Of a stretch of DNA of 64,000 bases, positions 28,301 through 38,542 are shown piece by piece. The first letter of the stretch is position 1. Every line of letters begins with the position of its first letter. This stretch comes from Exiguobacterium sibiricum 7-3 (lineage in GTDB: Bacteria; Bacillota; Bacilli; Exiguobacteriales; Exiguobacteriaceae): the NCBI RefSeq assembly GCF_000620865.1, contig NZ_KK211190.1:1067971-1131970 (forward strand), written 5' to 3'. The translations under genes and the position numbers were made by a program. The notes below the pieces were generated by a model, which saw only the letters and a list, made by a program, of their open reading frames with translations, was not told the origin of the DNA and did not search any database.

Positions 28301-28361
28301 AGCATTGCAGGAATAGACCGATAAGGTACTGAAATTAAACATAATGGAGGGAGAGGCTTAC

Positions 28362-29141
28362 GTGAAGGAACAACAACCGGCAAGCCAGCCGAAGATGGAT
28401 ACGACTGTCCGCAGCTTAGAAGATAAAATTCCATATGTCCGTGAGCAGCGTCGGAAAAAGGCGAACCGGCGTTTAATCTATGTCCTCATCCTGATCGGTC
28501 TATTGATTGGTGTCGTCTTCTATCTTCAATCGAGTTTCTCGCGTGTCGCGACGTTTGACGTCACAGGCACCGTGAACGTCAAGAAGGAAGACATCATTCA
28601 AGCATCACGTATTAAGGTGAAGGAGACACATGCTTTCAATGTGTCGGAAGAAGCCGTGTTGGAACGGATTGAAGATGTCCCAGGTATTCGCGAAGCGACG
28701 ATGAAAAAAACATTTTTACATCATTATGAAGTTGACGTCGTCGAAGAAAAAGAGATTGCGTATGCCAAAGATAAACCGGGCGCCCGGATTGTCTTAGCGG
28801 ACGGGACGATTATTCCCGGAAAGTCGAAGGAAGAATTGTTTGATGCACCGATTCTAACAGGATTTACGGATCAATCCTTGCGACGTCTGACAAAGGAACT
28901 TGTCAAAATCGAGCCGAAAGTCCGGAGCCGGATTTCGGAAATCGTAGCCAATGATCAGACCGACAAGGGTGGATTAAAGTTATTCATGACCGACGGAAAT
29001 ACCGTCTTATTGAGTACATCGGCTTTTTCTAACTCGTTGAATGAATATGTCAAGGTCATTTCTGCTTTGCCAAAAGGAAAAACAGGAACGATCACCATTG
29101 ATGGAGGAATCTATTTCAAACCATATAAAGGTAAAAAATAG
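28362..29141 (+). CDS. divIB: Cell division protein DivIB/FtsQ
   Basis: A 259-residue bitopic protein: cytoplasmic basic tail, one membrane helix ([19 protein letters not shown]), a POTRA domain starting near [20 protein letters not shown], and the beta domain. It stabilises FtsL/DivIC and PBP2B at the septum. The GTG at 28362 has GGAGGGAGAGG ahead of it, so the ATG at 28344 upstream is not used. It ends the murein part of the cluster; a 229-base gap precedes ftsA. Confidence 0.9.
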   Translation: MKEQQPASQPKMDTTVRSLEDKIPYVREQRRKKANRRLIYVLILIGLLIGVVFYLQSSFSRVATFDVTGTVNVKKEDIIQASRIKVKETHAFNVSEEAVLERIEDVPGIREATMKKTFLHHYEVDVVEEKEIAYAKDKPGARIVLADGTIIPGKSKEELFDAPILTGFTDQSLRRLTKELVKIEPKVRSRISEIVANDQTDKGGLKLFMTDGNTVLLSTSAFSNSLNEYVKVISALPKGKTGTITIDGGIYFKPYKGKK

Positions 29142-29370
29142 AAAATAACACCACGGATTTGATGGGTTTGACAAACGTTTGTTTTCATTAGTAAGAAAGC
29201 GGAGACATCGTCATCAAATCGTAATCTATTAGATGGGTAAGTTAGACAATAACTTCTTTTCGTGAGGTTTTTTATAGTGTAGACTTAAACGAGAAGAAGA
29301 TTGTCTCGATTCCTGTAAATATAAACAGGGACGATAGGATTAGTATTATGAAAGTGGAGGTGTCACTCCC
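29142..29370 (+). promoter_or_regulatory. ftsAZ promoter/leader region
   Basis: A 229-base gap, where Bacillus ftsAZ has several promoters. A perfect TTGACA at 29168-29173 is followed 15-17 bases later by a poor TAGTAA/GTAAGA. A stem-loop TCGaTtCCTGT / ACAGGgACGA occupies 29306-29334 in the presumed leader, 36 bases before the start. The region contains no gene. Confidence 0.4.
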
Positions 29371-30675
29371 ATGGAAACGAAAGGTACGATTGCCGCACTA
29401 GATATTGGGACATCGGAAGTGAAACTCATCGTCGGTGAACTTCTAGGCGGAACACTGAATGTCTTAGCGGAAGGGTCTGCACCATCTGCAGGCGTCAAGC
29501 GAGGTGTCATCGTCGACATCGATCAAACAGTAAATGCCATTAAACAAGCGGTTGCAGAAGTGGAGCGCACACTCGGCGAACCAATTGGTGAAGTATATGT
29601 AGCAATTTCCGGTGAACACATCCAAGTCAAGGATTGCCAAGGGATGACATCAATCAAAGGGGAAGACAACGAAATCACAGATGACGACGTGAAAGATGTT
29701 CTTCACTCAGCCATGGTGATGCGGATTCCAAACGAATTGAGTGTTGTCGATGTGTTACCTAAAACGTTTACTGTCGATCAGCAGACGGAGATCACGGATC
29801 CACGTGGCATGATCGGTTATCGTTTAGAAGTGACAGGGAAGCTGATTATCGGAGCGAAGACGATTCTACATAGCATCAAACGTTCCATCGAACGAGCTGG
29901 TTTAGAACTTGCGGGGTATGTGCTGGAAAGCTTAGCCGTCTCACGAATCGCAGCTTCGATTGATGAATTAGAACTGGGTGTCGGGATCGTTGATATCGGA
30001 CATGAAACGACCACTCTTTCAATTTACGAAAAAAACGATCTAGTTTACTCAACGACACTTGCGTACGGTGGAGATCATCTGACACGCGATTTGACGTATA
30101 AAATGAATTGTAAATATCAAGATGCGAAACTAGCCAAAGAAGAATATGGCGTCGCGTTGGAAGCTTTAGGTGATCCAGAAGAAAAAGTCTCATACGTGAC
30201 AATCAACGGGGAACACCGTTTCGAACCACAGACGGAGATTGGCTTTGTCCTTGAAGCCCGTCTGGAAGAGATTTTCGAAATGATTCAGAAGCGGATGACA
30301 CAAGCTGGGTATGCACAAATGAACAGCGGAATCATTCTTTGTGGTGGTAGTTCTTCCTTACCAGGAATTGACCAGCTCGGTAAGCGAATCTTTAAGCAAA
30401 GCGTGAACGTGTATCAACCAGCCAGCTTAGGGATTCGTCATCCGAAGTATGCTGTCGCTGCTGGGATGTTACGATATGTTCTATCACGCAGTGCCGTTTC
30501 GAAGTCAGGGTTTGACCGTGCGGACGAAAAGGGAATAGCCGCACAAGGCCGTGAGCAAGAGGAATTACTTGCACATCCTTCCCAACCTTCAGTACGCGAA
30601 GAGCGACCACAGAAGGAACAGCCTCCAAAAGAGCGAAAGTCATTCAGTAGTTTCTTTGAGAAATTTTTCGGCTAA
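29371..30675 (+). CDS. ftsA: Cell division protein FtsA
   Basis: A 434-residue actin-like ATPase that tethers FtsZ to the membrane. The phosphate-1 motif is AALDIGTSEVKLIVGE, phosphate-2 lies in GVGIVDIGHETTTLSIY, and the adenosine motif is ILCGGSSSLPG. A Gln/Glu/Pro-rich linker leads to the C-terminal amphipathic membrane-targeting helix ERKSFSSFFEKFFG. It starts at ATG 29371 behind GTGGAGGTG and is 39 bases before ftsZ. Confidence 0.97.
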   Translation: METKGTIAALDIGTSEVKLIVGELLGGTLNVLAEGSAPSAGVKRGVIVDIDQTVNAIKQAVAEVERTLGEPIGEVYVAISGEHIQVKDCQGMTSIKGEDNEITDDDVKDVLHSAMVMRIPNELSVVDVLPKTFTVDQQTEITDPRGMIGYRLEVTGKLIIGAKTILHSIKRSIERAGLELAGYVLESLAVSRIAASIDELELGVGIVDIGHETTTLSIYEKNDLVYSTTLAYGGDHLTRDLTYKMNCKYQDAKLAKEEYGVALEALGDPEEKVSYVTINGEHRFEPQTEIGFVLEARLEEIFEMIQKRMTQAGYAQMNSGIILCGGSSSLPGIDQLGKRIFKQSVNVYQPASLGIRHPKYAVAAGMLRYVLSRSAVSKSGFDRADEKGIAAQGREQEELLAHPSQPSVREERPQKEQPPKERKSFSSFFEKFFG

Positions 30676-30714
30676 ATAAAAAATTATCAGTAAAAAAAAT
30701 AGGGGGCCCCTTTT

Positions 30715-31872
30715 ATGTTGCATTTTGATGAAATGATGGACCAAGTAGCTAAAATCAAAGTCATCGGAGTAGGTGGCGGTGGATCAAACGCTGTCAACCG
30801 AATGATTGAACATGGTGTCCAAGGCGTAGAATTCATCGCTGTCAATACGGATGCACAAGCATTAAACATGTCACAGGCAGATGTAAAACTTCAACTCGGA
30901 GCAAAATTAACACGTGGTCTTGGTGCCGGAGCAAATCCGGAAATCGGTAAAAAAGCTGCCGAAGAAAGCCGCGAACAGTTGACAGAAATTTTGTCTGGTG
31001 CCGATATGGTTTTCGTAACAGCAGGAATGGGTGGAGGTACCGGAACAGGTGCTGCACCGGTCATCGCAGAAATTTCTAAAGAAATCGGTGCATTGACAGT
31101 AGGTGTCGTGACAAAACCTTTCATGTTCGAAGGCCGTAAACGGATGCAACATGCTGTTTCAGGCGTGCAGAACTTTAAAGAAAAAGTCGATACACTCATC
31201 GTCATCCCGAATGATAAATTGCTTGAAATCGTCGATCGTAACACGCCGATGCTTGAAGCATTCAAAGAAGCCGATAACGTTCTTCGTCAAGGTGTACAAG
31301 GGATTACGGACTTAATCGCCGTTCCTGGTCTCATCAACTTGGACTTCGCGGATGTTAAAACGATCATGACGGAAAAAGGTTCAGCATTGATGGGTGTTGG
31401 TGTCGCAACCGGCGAACACCGTGCAACGGAAGCTGCGAAAAAAGCGATTTCGAGTCCATTGCTTGAAACATCGATCGAAGGGGCAAAAGGCGTCTTGATG
31501 AACATCACCGGTAGTGCAAACTTGAGCCTTTATGAAGTAACGGAAGCAGCTCAAATCGTCCAAAGCGCTGCGGATGAGGAAGTCAACTTGATCTTCGGAT
31601 CAGTCATCAATGACAACCTGGAAGACGAAATCATTGTTACGGTCATCGCAACGGAATTCGAAAACGAACCACTCGATTTTGAAATCCCATCAGCACAAGA
31701 GATGATGAAAAACTTGCTCAAGAAAAAGCAAGCAGCGCCATCACCGGTAGCTGAAGAACCTAAACCGCAAGTCGAAGAGACACCTATTAGCTCGAACCAA
31801 GAATCAGCAAAAGGGTCAGATGTCGAAGAGACGATGGATATTCCTTCTTTCCTTCGCCGGAATAATCGTTAA
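30715..31872 (+). CDS. ftsZ: Cell division protein FtsZ
   Basis: A 385-residue tubulin-like GTPase that forms the Z ring. GTP-binding blocks are [14 protein letters not shown] and [17 protein letters not shown]. The T7 catalytic loop is [12 protein letters not shown]. The C-terminal variable linker ends in the conserved peptide [12 protein letters not shown] that binds FtsA and SepF. The start is at ATG 30715 behind AGGGGGCC. A strong terminator follows. The spoIIGA-sigE-sigG genes that follow in Bacillus are absent. Confidence 0.98.
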   Translation: MLHFDEMMDQVAKIKVIGVGGGGSNAVNRMIEHGVQGVEFIAVNTDAQALNMSQADVKLQLGAKLTRGLGAGANPEIGKKAAEESREQLTEILSGADMVFVTAGMGGGTGTGAAPVIAEISKEIGALTVGVVTKPFMFEGRKRMQHAVSGVQNFKEKVDTLIVIPNDKLLEIVDRNTPMLEAFKEADNVLRQGVQGITDLIAVPGLINLDFADVKTIMTEKGSALMGVGVATGEHRATEAAKKAISSPLLETSIEGAKGVLMNITGSANLSLYEVTEAAQIVQSAADEEVNLIFGSVINDNLEDEIIVTVIATEFENEPLDFEIPSAQEMMKNLLKKKQAAPSPVAEEPKPQVEETPISSNQESAKGSDVEETMDIPSFLRRNNR

Positions 31873-31904
31873 TCCGATATTCCAGGGACACGACTGCTAG
31901 ATCA

Positions 31905-31936
31905 AGAGGTGTCGCGTAAGCGACACCTCTTTTTTT
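31905..31936 (+). terminator. Terminator after ftsZ
   Basis: AGAGGTGTCGC pairs perfectly with GCGACACCTCT around GTAA and is followed by a T-run. Confidence 0.9.
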
Positions 31937-31954
31937 AAAAAAGGATGGGATGAG

Positions 31955-32731
31955 ATGTTTGGTCAATGGATAAAATGGGATACGCCGACAGGAACTGTTC
32001 GTGCAGCGTTTACGACAAAGTTCTCAGCACCTCATGGCAAGGGTAACTTAGGACTGCACGTTAAGGATGATCCGGAAGGCGTCATCAAAAATCGTGAAGT
32101 CATCGTCCGACAACTGGAGTTATCTCTTGAAAACTCAGTTTGGGCTGAACAAGTGCACGGCAATCATGTAGAGCAGGTGACGACACTGGAGTCGGGTCGT
32201 GGAGCCTCTGATTACGAAACAGCAATCAAGGGAACAGACGGACTGGTGACGACAGATTCAAATGTTTTATTGATGATGCTGTTTGCTGACTGTGTGCCGC
32301 TCCTTTTCTGTGATCCGCGGACAGGTATCATTGCAAACGTTCACGCCGGTTGGCGCGGAACAGTCGCTAACATCGTAGAAGCCACACTGACAAAGATGGA
32401 ACAAGCGGGTGCCGACCGTTCTTCGATTCAGATGGTCATCGGTCCGTCGATTCGTGAATGTTGTTATGAAGTCGATGGACCGGTTCTTGAAGCGGTGGAT
32501 CAACTAGGTCTTGAAGAGTCTCCTTACATCAAGAAAGAAGACGGGAAAGCCATGTTATCCCTTCAAAAAACGAATGCCATGTTAGCCGAGCGTAGTGGTG
32601 TCGGCGATGTGCTCGATACAGGAATCTGTACGAACTGCCAGGCGGAAGACTATTTCTCATATCGTCATGGAGACCATGGTGGACGGTTTGCCAGTTTGAT
32701 TGTAAAGGAGTCTCTCGATGTCAATTTCTGA
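31955..32731 (+). CDS. pgeF: Peptidoglycan editing factor PgeF (YlmD, DUF152 multicopper-like)
   Basis: A 258-residue cytosolic protein of the YfiH/DUF152 family. Members act as purine nucleoside phosphorylases/adenosine deaminases, and in E. coli the protein removes misincorporated L-Ser precursors. Metal/active-site residues are in EQVHGNHV, MLFADCVPLLFCD and NVHAGWRG, with cysteines in GICTNCQAEDYFSYR. ATG 31955 follows GGATGGGATGAG. It overlaps the next gene by 14 bases and starts the ylmDEFGH-divIVA run. Confidence 0.88.
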   Translation: MFGQWIKWDTPTGTVRAAFTTKFSAPHGKGNLGLHVKDDPEGVIKNREVIVRQLELSLENSVWAEQVHGNHVEQVTTLESGRGASDYETAIKGTDGLVTTDSNVLLMMLFADCVPLLFCDPRTGIIANVHAGWRGTVANIVEATLTKMEQAGADRSSIQMVIGPSIRECCYEVDGPVLEAVDQLGLEESPYIKKEDGKAMLSLQKTNAMLAERSGVGDVLDTGICTNCQAEDYFSYRHGDHGGRFASLIVKESLDVNF

Positions 32732-33389
32732 AAATGTACAACATGTCCGACAAAACATGAAACAGGCGTATGAAAAGACCGATCAAAAAAAGCAGGTACA
32801 ATTGATTGGCGTGACGAAATCAGTGTCAAGTGAAGTGGCAGCGGAGCTGCTTGAAGCGGGTATAACGGCACTTGGTGAGAATCGTCCGGAAGGGCTGACC
32901 GACAAACAAACGGTCTTAGGGCGTGAGGCATGTGAATGGCATTTCATCGGAACGTTGCAGACTCGTAAAGTCCGACAAATCATTGATCGGATTGATGTGT
33001 TACATTCCTTGGACCGGTTACATTTGGCGGAAGAAATCAATAAACGTGCGAAACGGCCAGTCGATTGTTTTATTCAAGTCAATGTCTCCGGTGAAGAATC
33101 AAAGCAAGGAATTGATCCGGGAGATGTCCATTCATTTTTACATGAAGTGGGGCAATATCCGATGGTCCGTGTGATCGGGTTGATGACGATGGCTCCGTTG
33201 ACGGAGGACGAGCAACTGCTCCGTTCGGTCTTTCACTCGCTTCGTGTGCTGCGGGATGAAGTGGCGGCCCGCCATTTACCGCACGCACCGTGTACGGAGT
33301 TATCAATGGGCATGTCATCAGACTATCAGATTGCCATTGAAGAAGGTGCGACATATGTCCGAATCGGAACAACTTTAGTCCAATCATAA
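32718..33389 (+). CDS. PLP homeostasis protein (YggS/YlmE)
   Basis: A 223-residue pyridoxal-5'-phosphate-binding TIM-barrel protein of the YggS/PROSC family, which buffers free PLP. The PLP lysine lies in LIGVTKSVSSE. GENRPEGLTDK, WHFIGTLQTRKVRQI, VNVSGEESKQGI and ELSMGMSSDYQIAIEEGATYVRIGT are standard blocks. The ATG at 32718 overlaps the end of pgeF behind AAAGGAG. It is named YlmE in Bacillus, at the same position. Confidence 0.93.
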   Translation: MSISENVQHVRQNMKQAYEKTDQKKQVQLIGVTKSVSSEVAAELLEAGITALGENRPEGLTDKQTVLGREACEWHFIGTLQTRKVRQIIDRIDVLHSLDRLHLAEEINKRAKRPVDCFIQVNVSGEESKQGIDPGDVHSFLHEVGQYPMVRVIGLMTMAPLTEDEQLLRSVFHSLRVLRDEVAARHLPHAPCTELSMGMSSDYQIAIEEGATYVRIGTTLVQS

Positions 33390-33419
33390 ATGGTCTAGAT
33401 ATACGGAAGGAGAATCGAT

Positions 33420-33914
33420 ATGGGATTCAAATCAAAAATGCAAAATCTATTTCTCGGTAACACAGACGATTTAGATGAACTCGAATATGAAAATGATGCT
33501 ACAATAAATAAAGGTAGAGGTGCATCACAGCAAGAATATGATGAGTATTACGAGGAATCTACCCCGAGTGTTACTCAAAAGGAGGACCATGTGAGACAAT
33601 CGAACATCGTACCCATTCATACAAAAAAGACAAAATCACAAGTCATTCTCAGTGAGCCGCGTGTGTTTAACGAAGCACAGGAAATTGGCGAACACCTTCG
33701 TCAAAATCGGGCTGTCATCGTGAACATGCAACGGATGTCTAAAGATCAATCGCGCCAAATGATCAATTTCTTATCAGGTGTCGTGTTTGCTCTTGATGGA
33801 ACGATTACGACAATCAGTCAAAACACACTCCTCTGTGTACCGAACAACGTCGAGCTGGCTGGAAGTATTTCAAATCTGCTCGGTGAAGATGATATCAACC
33901 ATAAGGGGTGGTAA
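33420..33914 (+). CDS. sepF: Cell division protein SepF
   Basis: A 164-residue FtsZ-bundling protein that also anchors FtsZ to the membrane. The N-terminal amphipathic helix MGFKSKMQNLFLG binds membrane. An acidic Tyr/Glu-rich linker follows, then the globular SepF domain from about residue 75 (SQVILSEPRVFNEAQEI, AVIVNMQRMSKDQSRQMINF, and LSGVVFALDGTI). ATG 33420 follows GGAAGGAGAA. This is YlmF in Bacillus. Confidence 0.94.
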   Translation: MGFKSKMQNLFLGNTDDLDELEYENDATINKGRGASQQEYDEYYEESTPSVTQKEDHVRQSNIVPIHTKKTKSQVILSEPRVFNEAQEIGEHLRQNRAVIVNMQRMSKDQSRQMINFLSGVVFALDGTITTISQNTLLCVPNNVELAGSISNLLGEDDINHKGW

Positions 33915-33916
33915 GC

Positions 33917-34189
33917 ATGGATTCGCAAGTCATGTACGCAATCGGTCGTACACTCAGCACGTTACTTCAATACTACAGCTACGTCATGATTGCCTATATT
34001 TTATTATCGTGGTTCCCGAATGCACGTGAATCACGATTCGGTCAAGTTCTAGCGATGTTAGTCGAACCTTTCCTCGCACCATTCCGACGGATTATCCCGC
34101 CCATCGGAGGTATGCTTGACATTTCACCTATCGTTGCCTTTCTTGTGCTTAATCTCGCACAGTCAGGTATCAGAGCGATCTTCTTGTAA
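33917..34189 (+). CDS. YggT family membrane protein (YlmG)
   Basis: A 90-residue protein with two transmembrane helices separated by the family loop LVEPFLAPFRRIIPPIGGMLDISP. Homologues in bacteria and chloroplasts are linked to membrane/nucleoid distribution and division, though the mechanism is not settled. ATG 33917 follows AAGGGGTGG and is preferred to GTG 33908. It overlaps sepF's end region closely and shares its stop with the ylmH start. Confidence 0.88.
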   Translation: MDSQVMYAIGRTLSTLLQYYSYVMIAYILLSWFPNARESRFGQVLAMLVEPFLAPFRRIIPPIGGMLDISPIVAFLVLNLAQSGIRAIFL

Positions 34190-34962
34190 TGAGTGTCTAT
34201 GATCATTATCGCGGACATGAGCGGGAGTTTGTCGATCTCGTCTTGAATTGGATCGACCATGTCGAAGCGACCTATACGTTTAAAGTGACAGATTTTCTGG
34301 ATCCGCGCGAACAACAGATTACCCGAGAACTCGTCGGAACAAAATGCGCCCTCTTTTTTGAGGGCGGTTTTGAAGGCGCCGAACGACAGCGTGCGCTTAT
34401 TGCCCCTGATTATTACGATCTTGATGCCAACGATTTTGATATTGCCATTTATCGTATCCATTATCCCACTAAATTCGTGGAGCTCTCGCATCGCCAGGTG
34501 ACAGGCACATTGCTGAATGTCGGATTAAAGCGCGGGAAATTCGGTGACGTCGTCATCCAGGATCAACTCGTTCAATTTGCCGTTGCGAAAGAAGTAGCTT
34601 CTTATATCGAAGCAAATGTCGATCGTGCGGGAAAAACAAAGATTCGGTTGTCGCTCGTGGATTCAGAAGAACAGTTGAAGATTAAGGATCAAGAATGGCA
34701 AGAAGAACTGGGCTTCGTCAGTTCGCTCCGTTTTGATACGGTTGTCAGTGAAATCCTTGGTTTTTCAAGACAAAAAGCGCAAAGCCTGATTAAACAAGGT
34801 GAAAGCAAAGTGAATTATAAAATCGTCGAAGATCCAAGTTTTTTATTGGAGGAAGGCGACTTACTCTCACTTCGTGGAACAGGACGTGTCAAGTTGATCG
34901 CCGTACTCGGCTCAACAAAACGGGATCGGATTAAATTGCAATACGGTCTGCTAAAAGGATAA
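34189..34962 (+). CDS. rqcP: S4-domain RNA-binding protein YlmH (RqcP)
   Basis: A 257-residue protein with a C-terminal S4 RNA-binding domain (about residues 180-245, SEILGFSRQKAQSLIKQGESKVNY...). In Bacillus YlmH/RqcP-type proteins bind stalled 50S subunits and help RqcH add alanine tails; the classical RqcP is the shorter YabO, so YlmH is a related factor that can act similarly. The symbol is therefore tentative. The ATG at 34189 overlaps the yggT stop by one base. rqcH itself lies at 57382 in this window. Confidence 0.75.
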   Translation: MSVYDHYRGHEREFVDLVLNWIDHVEATYTFKVTDFLDPREQQITRELVGTKCALFFEGGFEGAERQRALIAPDYYDLDANDFDIAIYRIHYPTKFVELSHRQVTGTLLNVGLKRGKFGDVVIQDQLVQFAVAKEVASYIEANVDRAGKTKIRLSLVDSEEQLKIKDQEWQEELGFVSSLRFDTVVSEILGFSRQKAQSLIKQGESKVNYKIVEDPSFLLEEGDLLSLRGTGRVKLIAVLGSTKRDRIKLQYGLLKG

Positions 34963-34988
34963 CCAACAAGCTGAGGGAGGATTTCATC

Positions 34989-35510
34989 ATGCCATTGACG
35001 CCACTTGATATTCACAATAAGGAATTTACACGGAAGTTTCGCGGCTATGACGAAGATGAGGTCAATGAATTTCTTGATCAAGTCATCAAAGATTTTGAAT
35101 TGTTGCTCCGTGAAAACCGTCAACAGCAAGAAGTCATTCAAAATATGCAGTCTCGTGTCGATTACTTCAGCTCGATGGAAGAAACATTAAACAAGTCCAT
35201 CATTGTGGCACAAGAAGCGGCAGAAGAAGTCAAAGCCAATGCGACGAAAGAAGCGAGCTTGATCGTCAAACAAGCGGAACGAGAAGCTGAACAATTACAA
35301 GATGCGGCACAACGTCGAGCACAACGGACCGATTTCGAAGTTGAACAGATGCGTAAAAAAATCGAACTGTACCGGAATCGTTTCAAAGTGTTGATTGATG
35401 CACAGATGGAATTGTTGACGAGTCATGACTGGGATGCATTCGACAGTTCGACCCGGGGTGCGCTTGACGAGATTCCTGCAGTTGCGTATAATGACGACGA
35501 TGTCATATAA
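34989..35510 (+). CDS. divIVA: Cell-pole/septum protein DivIVA
   Basis: A 173-residue coiled-coil protein that senses negative membrane curvature. The N-terminal lipid-binding domain is PLTPLDIHNKEFTRKFRGYD...FLDQVIKDFELL. A long heptad coiled coil (residues 30-150) follows, with an acidic tail. It recruits MinJ or other partners in Bacillus. ATG 34989 follows GAGGGAGG. It ends the ylm run and precedes the ileS T-box. Confidence 0.95.
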   Translation: MPLTPLDIHNKEFTRKFRGYDEDEVNEFLDQVIKDFELLLRENRQQQEVIQNMQSRVDYFSSMEETLNKSIIVAQEAAEEVKANATKEASLIVKQAEREAEQLQDAAQRRAQRTDFEVEQMRKKIELYRNRFKVLIDAQMELLTSHDWDAFDSSTRGALDEIPAVAYNDDDVI

Positions 35511-35529
35511 GCTAAATCAATGAGAAGGA

Positions 35530-35768
35530 CACGTCTTTTATCAGGATACTGTCAGCGAATCGGGGACTGGTGCGAGCCCGATCAGAGAATGAAAAAAGAT
35601 ATCCCCTTTGAGTGCGGGACTGAATGTTTTCAGTAAGCTCCGCCGTTTCGCCTCCGTTATCGGGCTCTTAAGTGGTAATCTGTTTGTTAGGATTGCTAGT
35701 AGGGTGGTACCGCGAGTTCAAGCCAAATTCGTCCCTATCAGGGGATGAGCTTGGCTTTTTTTTGTACG
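35530..35768 (+). promoter_or_regulatory. Isoleucine T-box riboswitch upstream of ileS
   Basis: The leader has the T-box signature AGGGTGGTACCGCG at 35701-35714, with TGGT ready to pair with the ACCA end of uncharged tRNA-Ile. Stem I shows the distal GGTGCGAG block at 35569-35576 and a specifier region with ATC (isoleucine) at 35601-35603. A terminator (AAGCCAA...TTGGCTT plus T-run) occupies about 35721-35764. Uncharged tRNA-Ile would favour the antiterminator and switch ileS on. Confidence 0.92.
35721..35764 (+). terminator. T-box-controlled terminator of ileS
   Basis: AAGCCAA pairs with TTGGCTT. The inner arms CGTCCCT / AGGGGATG extend the hairpin, followed by eight T. It competes with the antiterminator that includes the T-box sequence. 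Confidence 0.85.
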
Positions 35769-35797
35769 TAAAATACAGACAAGTGAGGGAATGCCAG

Positions 35798-38533
35798 ATG
35801 GAATACAAAGATACGTTATTGATGATGAAGACGGAATTTCTAATGCGAGGAAACTTACCGAAACGTGAACCAGATATGCAGGCACGTTGGAACGAGATGA
35901 ATCTATATGAAGCAGTTCAAGAAAAAAATGCTGGGAAACCGGCATTCATTCTACACGACGGTCCTCCCTATGCAAACGGGGACATCCATATGGGGCACGG
36001 ATTAAATAAAGTCTTAAAAGACATCGTCGTCCGTTACAAATCAATGAACGGATTCCGTTCTCCGTACGTACCGGGTTGGGACACACACGGACTTCCAATC
36101 GAGACGGCTCTTCAAAAAGCGGGTGTCGACCGGAAATCGATGTCGGTCGCAGAATTCCGTGAACTGTGTGCGAAATATGCACTCGAGCAAGTTGATCATC
36201 AACGTGAACAATTCAAGCGCCTTGGTGTTCTCGGTGACTATGACAATCCATATATCACGTTGCAACCGGAATTCGAAGCAGCACAAATTCGTTTGTTCGG
36301 CGATATGGCCAATAAAGGATATATCTATAAAGGGAAAAAACCGGTATACTGGTCGCCGTCATCGGAATCGGCTCTTGCAGAAGCCGAAATCGAATACCAG
36401 GATAAACGTTCTGCTGCCATCTACGTAGCGTTCCAGGTCATGGACGGAAAAAATATCTTGGAGCCGACGGATCATTTCGTCATCTGGACAACAACACCTT
36501 GGACAATTCCGGCAAACCTCGGAATCTCAGTCAGTGGCGAGTTGACCTATGCACGGATCGAACACGAAGGAAAAGGCTATATCGTGGCCGAGACACTCGT
36601 ACCGGAAGTCATCGAGGCATTGGGCTGGGAAGATGCTACGGTGGGTCGTATCTTCAACGGGGCCGACTTTGAGTACATCAAAGCGAAACATCCACTCTAT
36701 GACCGGGAATCACTTGTCATGCTCGGCGATCACGTCACGGCAGAAGCGACGGGTGTCGTTCATACAGCACCTGGACACGGGGAAGATGACTTCAGAATCG
36801 GTCAAGCTTACGGTCTGGATATCCTTTGTCCGGTTGACGACAAAGGGGTCATGACGGCAGAAGCTCCTGGTTTTGAAGGATTATTCTATGAAGATGCCAA
36901 CAAAGAAATTGGTGTGGCATTGGAAGAAGCCGGTGCTTTATTAAAACTGTCATTCATCAAACACTCGTACCCGCATGACTGGCGGACGAAAAAACCAGTT
37001 ATCTTCCGGGCGACACCACAGTGGTTCGCTTCGATCAAAGATTTCCGGGCTGAAATCCTCGACGAAATCAAAGAAGTCCAGTGGGTGCCGGAGTGGGGCG
37101 AAACACGTCTTCACAACATGTTCAAAGACCGTGGCGACTGGGTCATTTCCCGTCAACGCGCGTGGGGTGTCCCGTTGCCGATCTTCTATGCAGAAGATGG
37201 TACGGAAATCGTCACACCGGAAACAATCGACCATATCGCGAATCTGTTCGCTGCACACGGATCAAACGTCTGGTATGAACGGGAAGCCGTTGATTTGTTA
37301 CCGGAAGGATTCACGCATCCGGCAAGTCCGAACGGGATCTTCAAAAAAGAAACGGATATCATGGATGTCTGGTTCGATTCCGGATCATCACATGCCGGTG
37401 TTCTTGCTACACGTCCGGAACTTGAGCGTCCAGCTGACTTGTATCTAGAAGGTTCTGACCAATACCGCGGATGGTTCAATTCGTCCCTTTCGACAGCTGT
37501 CGCAACGACAGGGAAAGCACCATACAAAGCCGTCGTCAGTCACGGGTTCGTCCTTGACGGTCAAGGCCGGAAGATGTCGAAATCAATCGGAAATACGATT
37601 GCCCCAATCCAAATCATGCAACAGTTCGGAGCGGAAATTCTTCGTCTCTGGGTCGCTTCTGTCGATTATCAATCGGACGTCCGTGCCTCGATGGACAACT
37701 TTAAACAAGTATCAGAATCATACCGGAAAATCCGCAATACGGTTCGGTTCTTGCTTGGAAACCTGGATCAGTTTGATCATACAGCGCATCGAGTTGCGTT
37801 TGCTGACTTGCCGGAATCGGATCGCTTCATGCGGACGAAACTGGATCAACTCGTTGGCAAAGTAAAAGCAGCGTATGACGCCTATGACTTCATGGCCGTG
37901 TACCAGTTATTGCATAACTTCTGTGTCTTGGACTTGTCTTCGTTCTATCTCGATTACACGAAGGATATCTTGTACATCGAAAAAGAAGATGCACCAGCGC
38001 GTCGTGCCGTTCAAACGGTCATGTACGATACGGTCGTCACATTGTTACAACTGATGGCACCGGTCTTACCGCATACAGCAGACGAAGCATGGGAATTCGT
38101 TCCTGGCGTCGAGACGGCAAGTATCTTCCTGACGGATCTTCCGGAAGCACCGGAAGTAACGGAAGAGGGTCTTACGCTGATTGCGAAATGGAACAGTTTC
38201 CTTGTCTTCCGTGATGATGTCTTGAAAGCACTGGAAGAAGCACGTGCTGAGAAACTTGTCGGGAAAACGCTGGAAGCGAAATTAGAATTGGCACCAAATG
38301 ACGAAACGAAAGCATTGCTTGCGACAATCGATCATCTTGAGCAGTTGTTGCAGGTTTCACAGATTGAGTTCGTCGCTTCGGCGGAGAAATCATATGGGAC
38401 GACAGGTATCACCGTTCTCAAAGCAGACGGCGAAAAATGTGAACGCTGTTGGACATATTCGACTGAGCTTGGACAAGATCCGGCTCATCCGACACTTTGC
38501 CCACGTTGTACTGAAGTCGTCAATTCTTTATAA
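35798..38533 (+). CDS. ileS: Isoleucyl-tRNA synthetase
   Basis: A 911-residue class I synthetase. The HIGH motif is in [21 protein letters not shown] in [10 protein letters not shown]. The editing domain (CP1) contains [13 protein letters not shown] and [11 protein letters not shown]. The C-terminal zinc site is CERCWTY...CPRC. Length and zinc ribbon match the bacterial eubacterial-type (mupirocin-sensitive) form. ATG 35798 lies eight bases after GTGAGGG; the frame upstream from 35672 runs through the T-box and is not coding. Expression is controlled by the T-box. Confidence 0.97.
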   Translation: MEYKDTLLMMKTEFLMRGNLPKREPDMQARWNEMNLYEAVQEKNAGKPAFILHDGPPYANGDIHMGHGLNKVLKDIVVRYKSMNGFRSPYVPGWDTHGLPIETALQKAGVDRKSMSVAEFRELCAKYALEQVDHQREQFKRLGVLGDYDNPYITLQPEFEAAQIRLFGDMANKGYIYKGKKPVYWSPSSESALAEAEIEYQDKRSAAIYVAFQVMDGKNILEPTDHFVIWTTTPWTIPANLGISVSGELTYARIEHEGKGYIVAETLVPEVIEALGWEDATVGRIFNGADFEYIKAKHPLYDRESLVMLGDHVTAEATGVVHTAPGHGEDDFRIGQAYGLDILCPVDDKGVMTAEAPGFEGLFYEDANKEIGVALEEAGALLKLSFIKHSYPHDWRTKKPVIFRATPQWFASIKDFRAEILDEIKEVQWVPEWGETRLHNMFKDRGDWVISRQRAWGVPLPIFYAEDGTEIVTPETIDHIANLFAAHGSNVWYEREAVDLLPEGFTHPASPNGIFKKETDIMDVWFDSGSSHAGVLATRPELERPADLYLEGSDQYRGWFNSSLSTAVATTGKAPYKAVVSHGFVLDGQGRKMSKSIGNTIAPIQIMQQFGAEILRLWVASVDYQSDVRASMDNFKQVSESYRKIRNTVRFLLGNLDQFDHTAHRVAFADLPESDRFMRTKLDQLVGKVKAAYDAYDFMAVYQLLHNFCVLDLSSFYLDYTKDILYIEKEDAPARRAVQTVMYDTVVTLLQLMAPVLPHTADEAWEFVPGVETASIFLTDLPEAPEVTEEGLTLIAKWNSFLVFRDDVLKALEEARAEKLVGKTLEAKLELAPNDETKALLATIDHLEQLLQVSQIEFVASAEKSYGTTGITVLKADGEKCERCWTYSTELGQDPAHPTLCPRCTEVVNSL

Positions 38534-38542
38534 TGAATCAGG

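Noticed and set aside
35672-35797. N-terminal extension of IleS
   Set aside because: The frame runs through the T-box core and terminator, which are RNA elements; ATG 35798 has a proper site and gives the family length.
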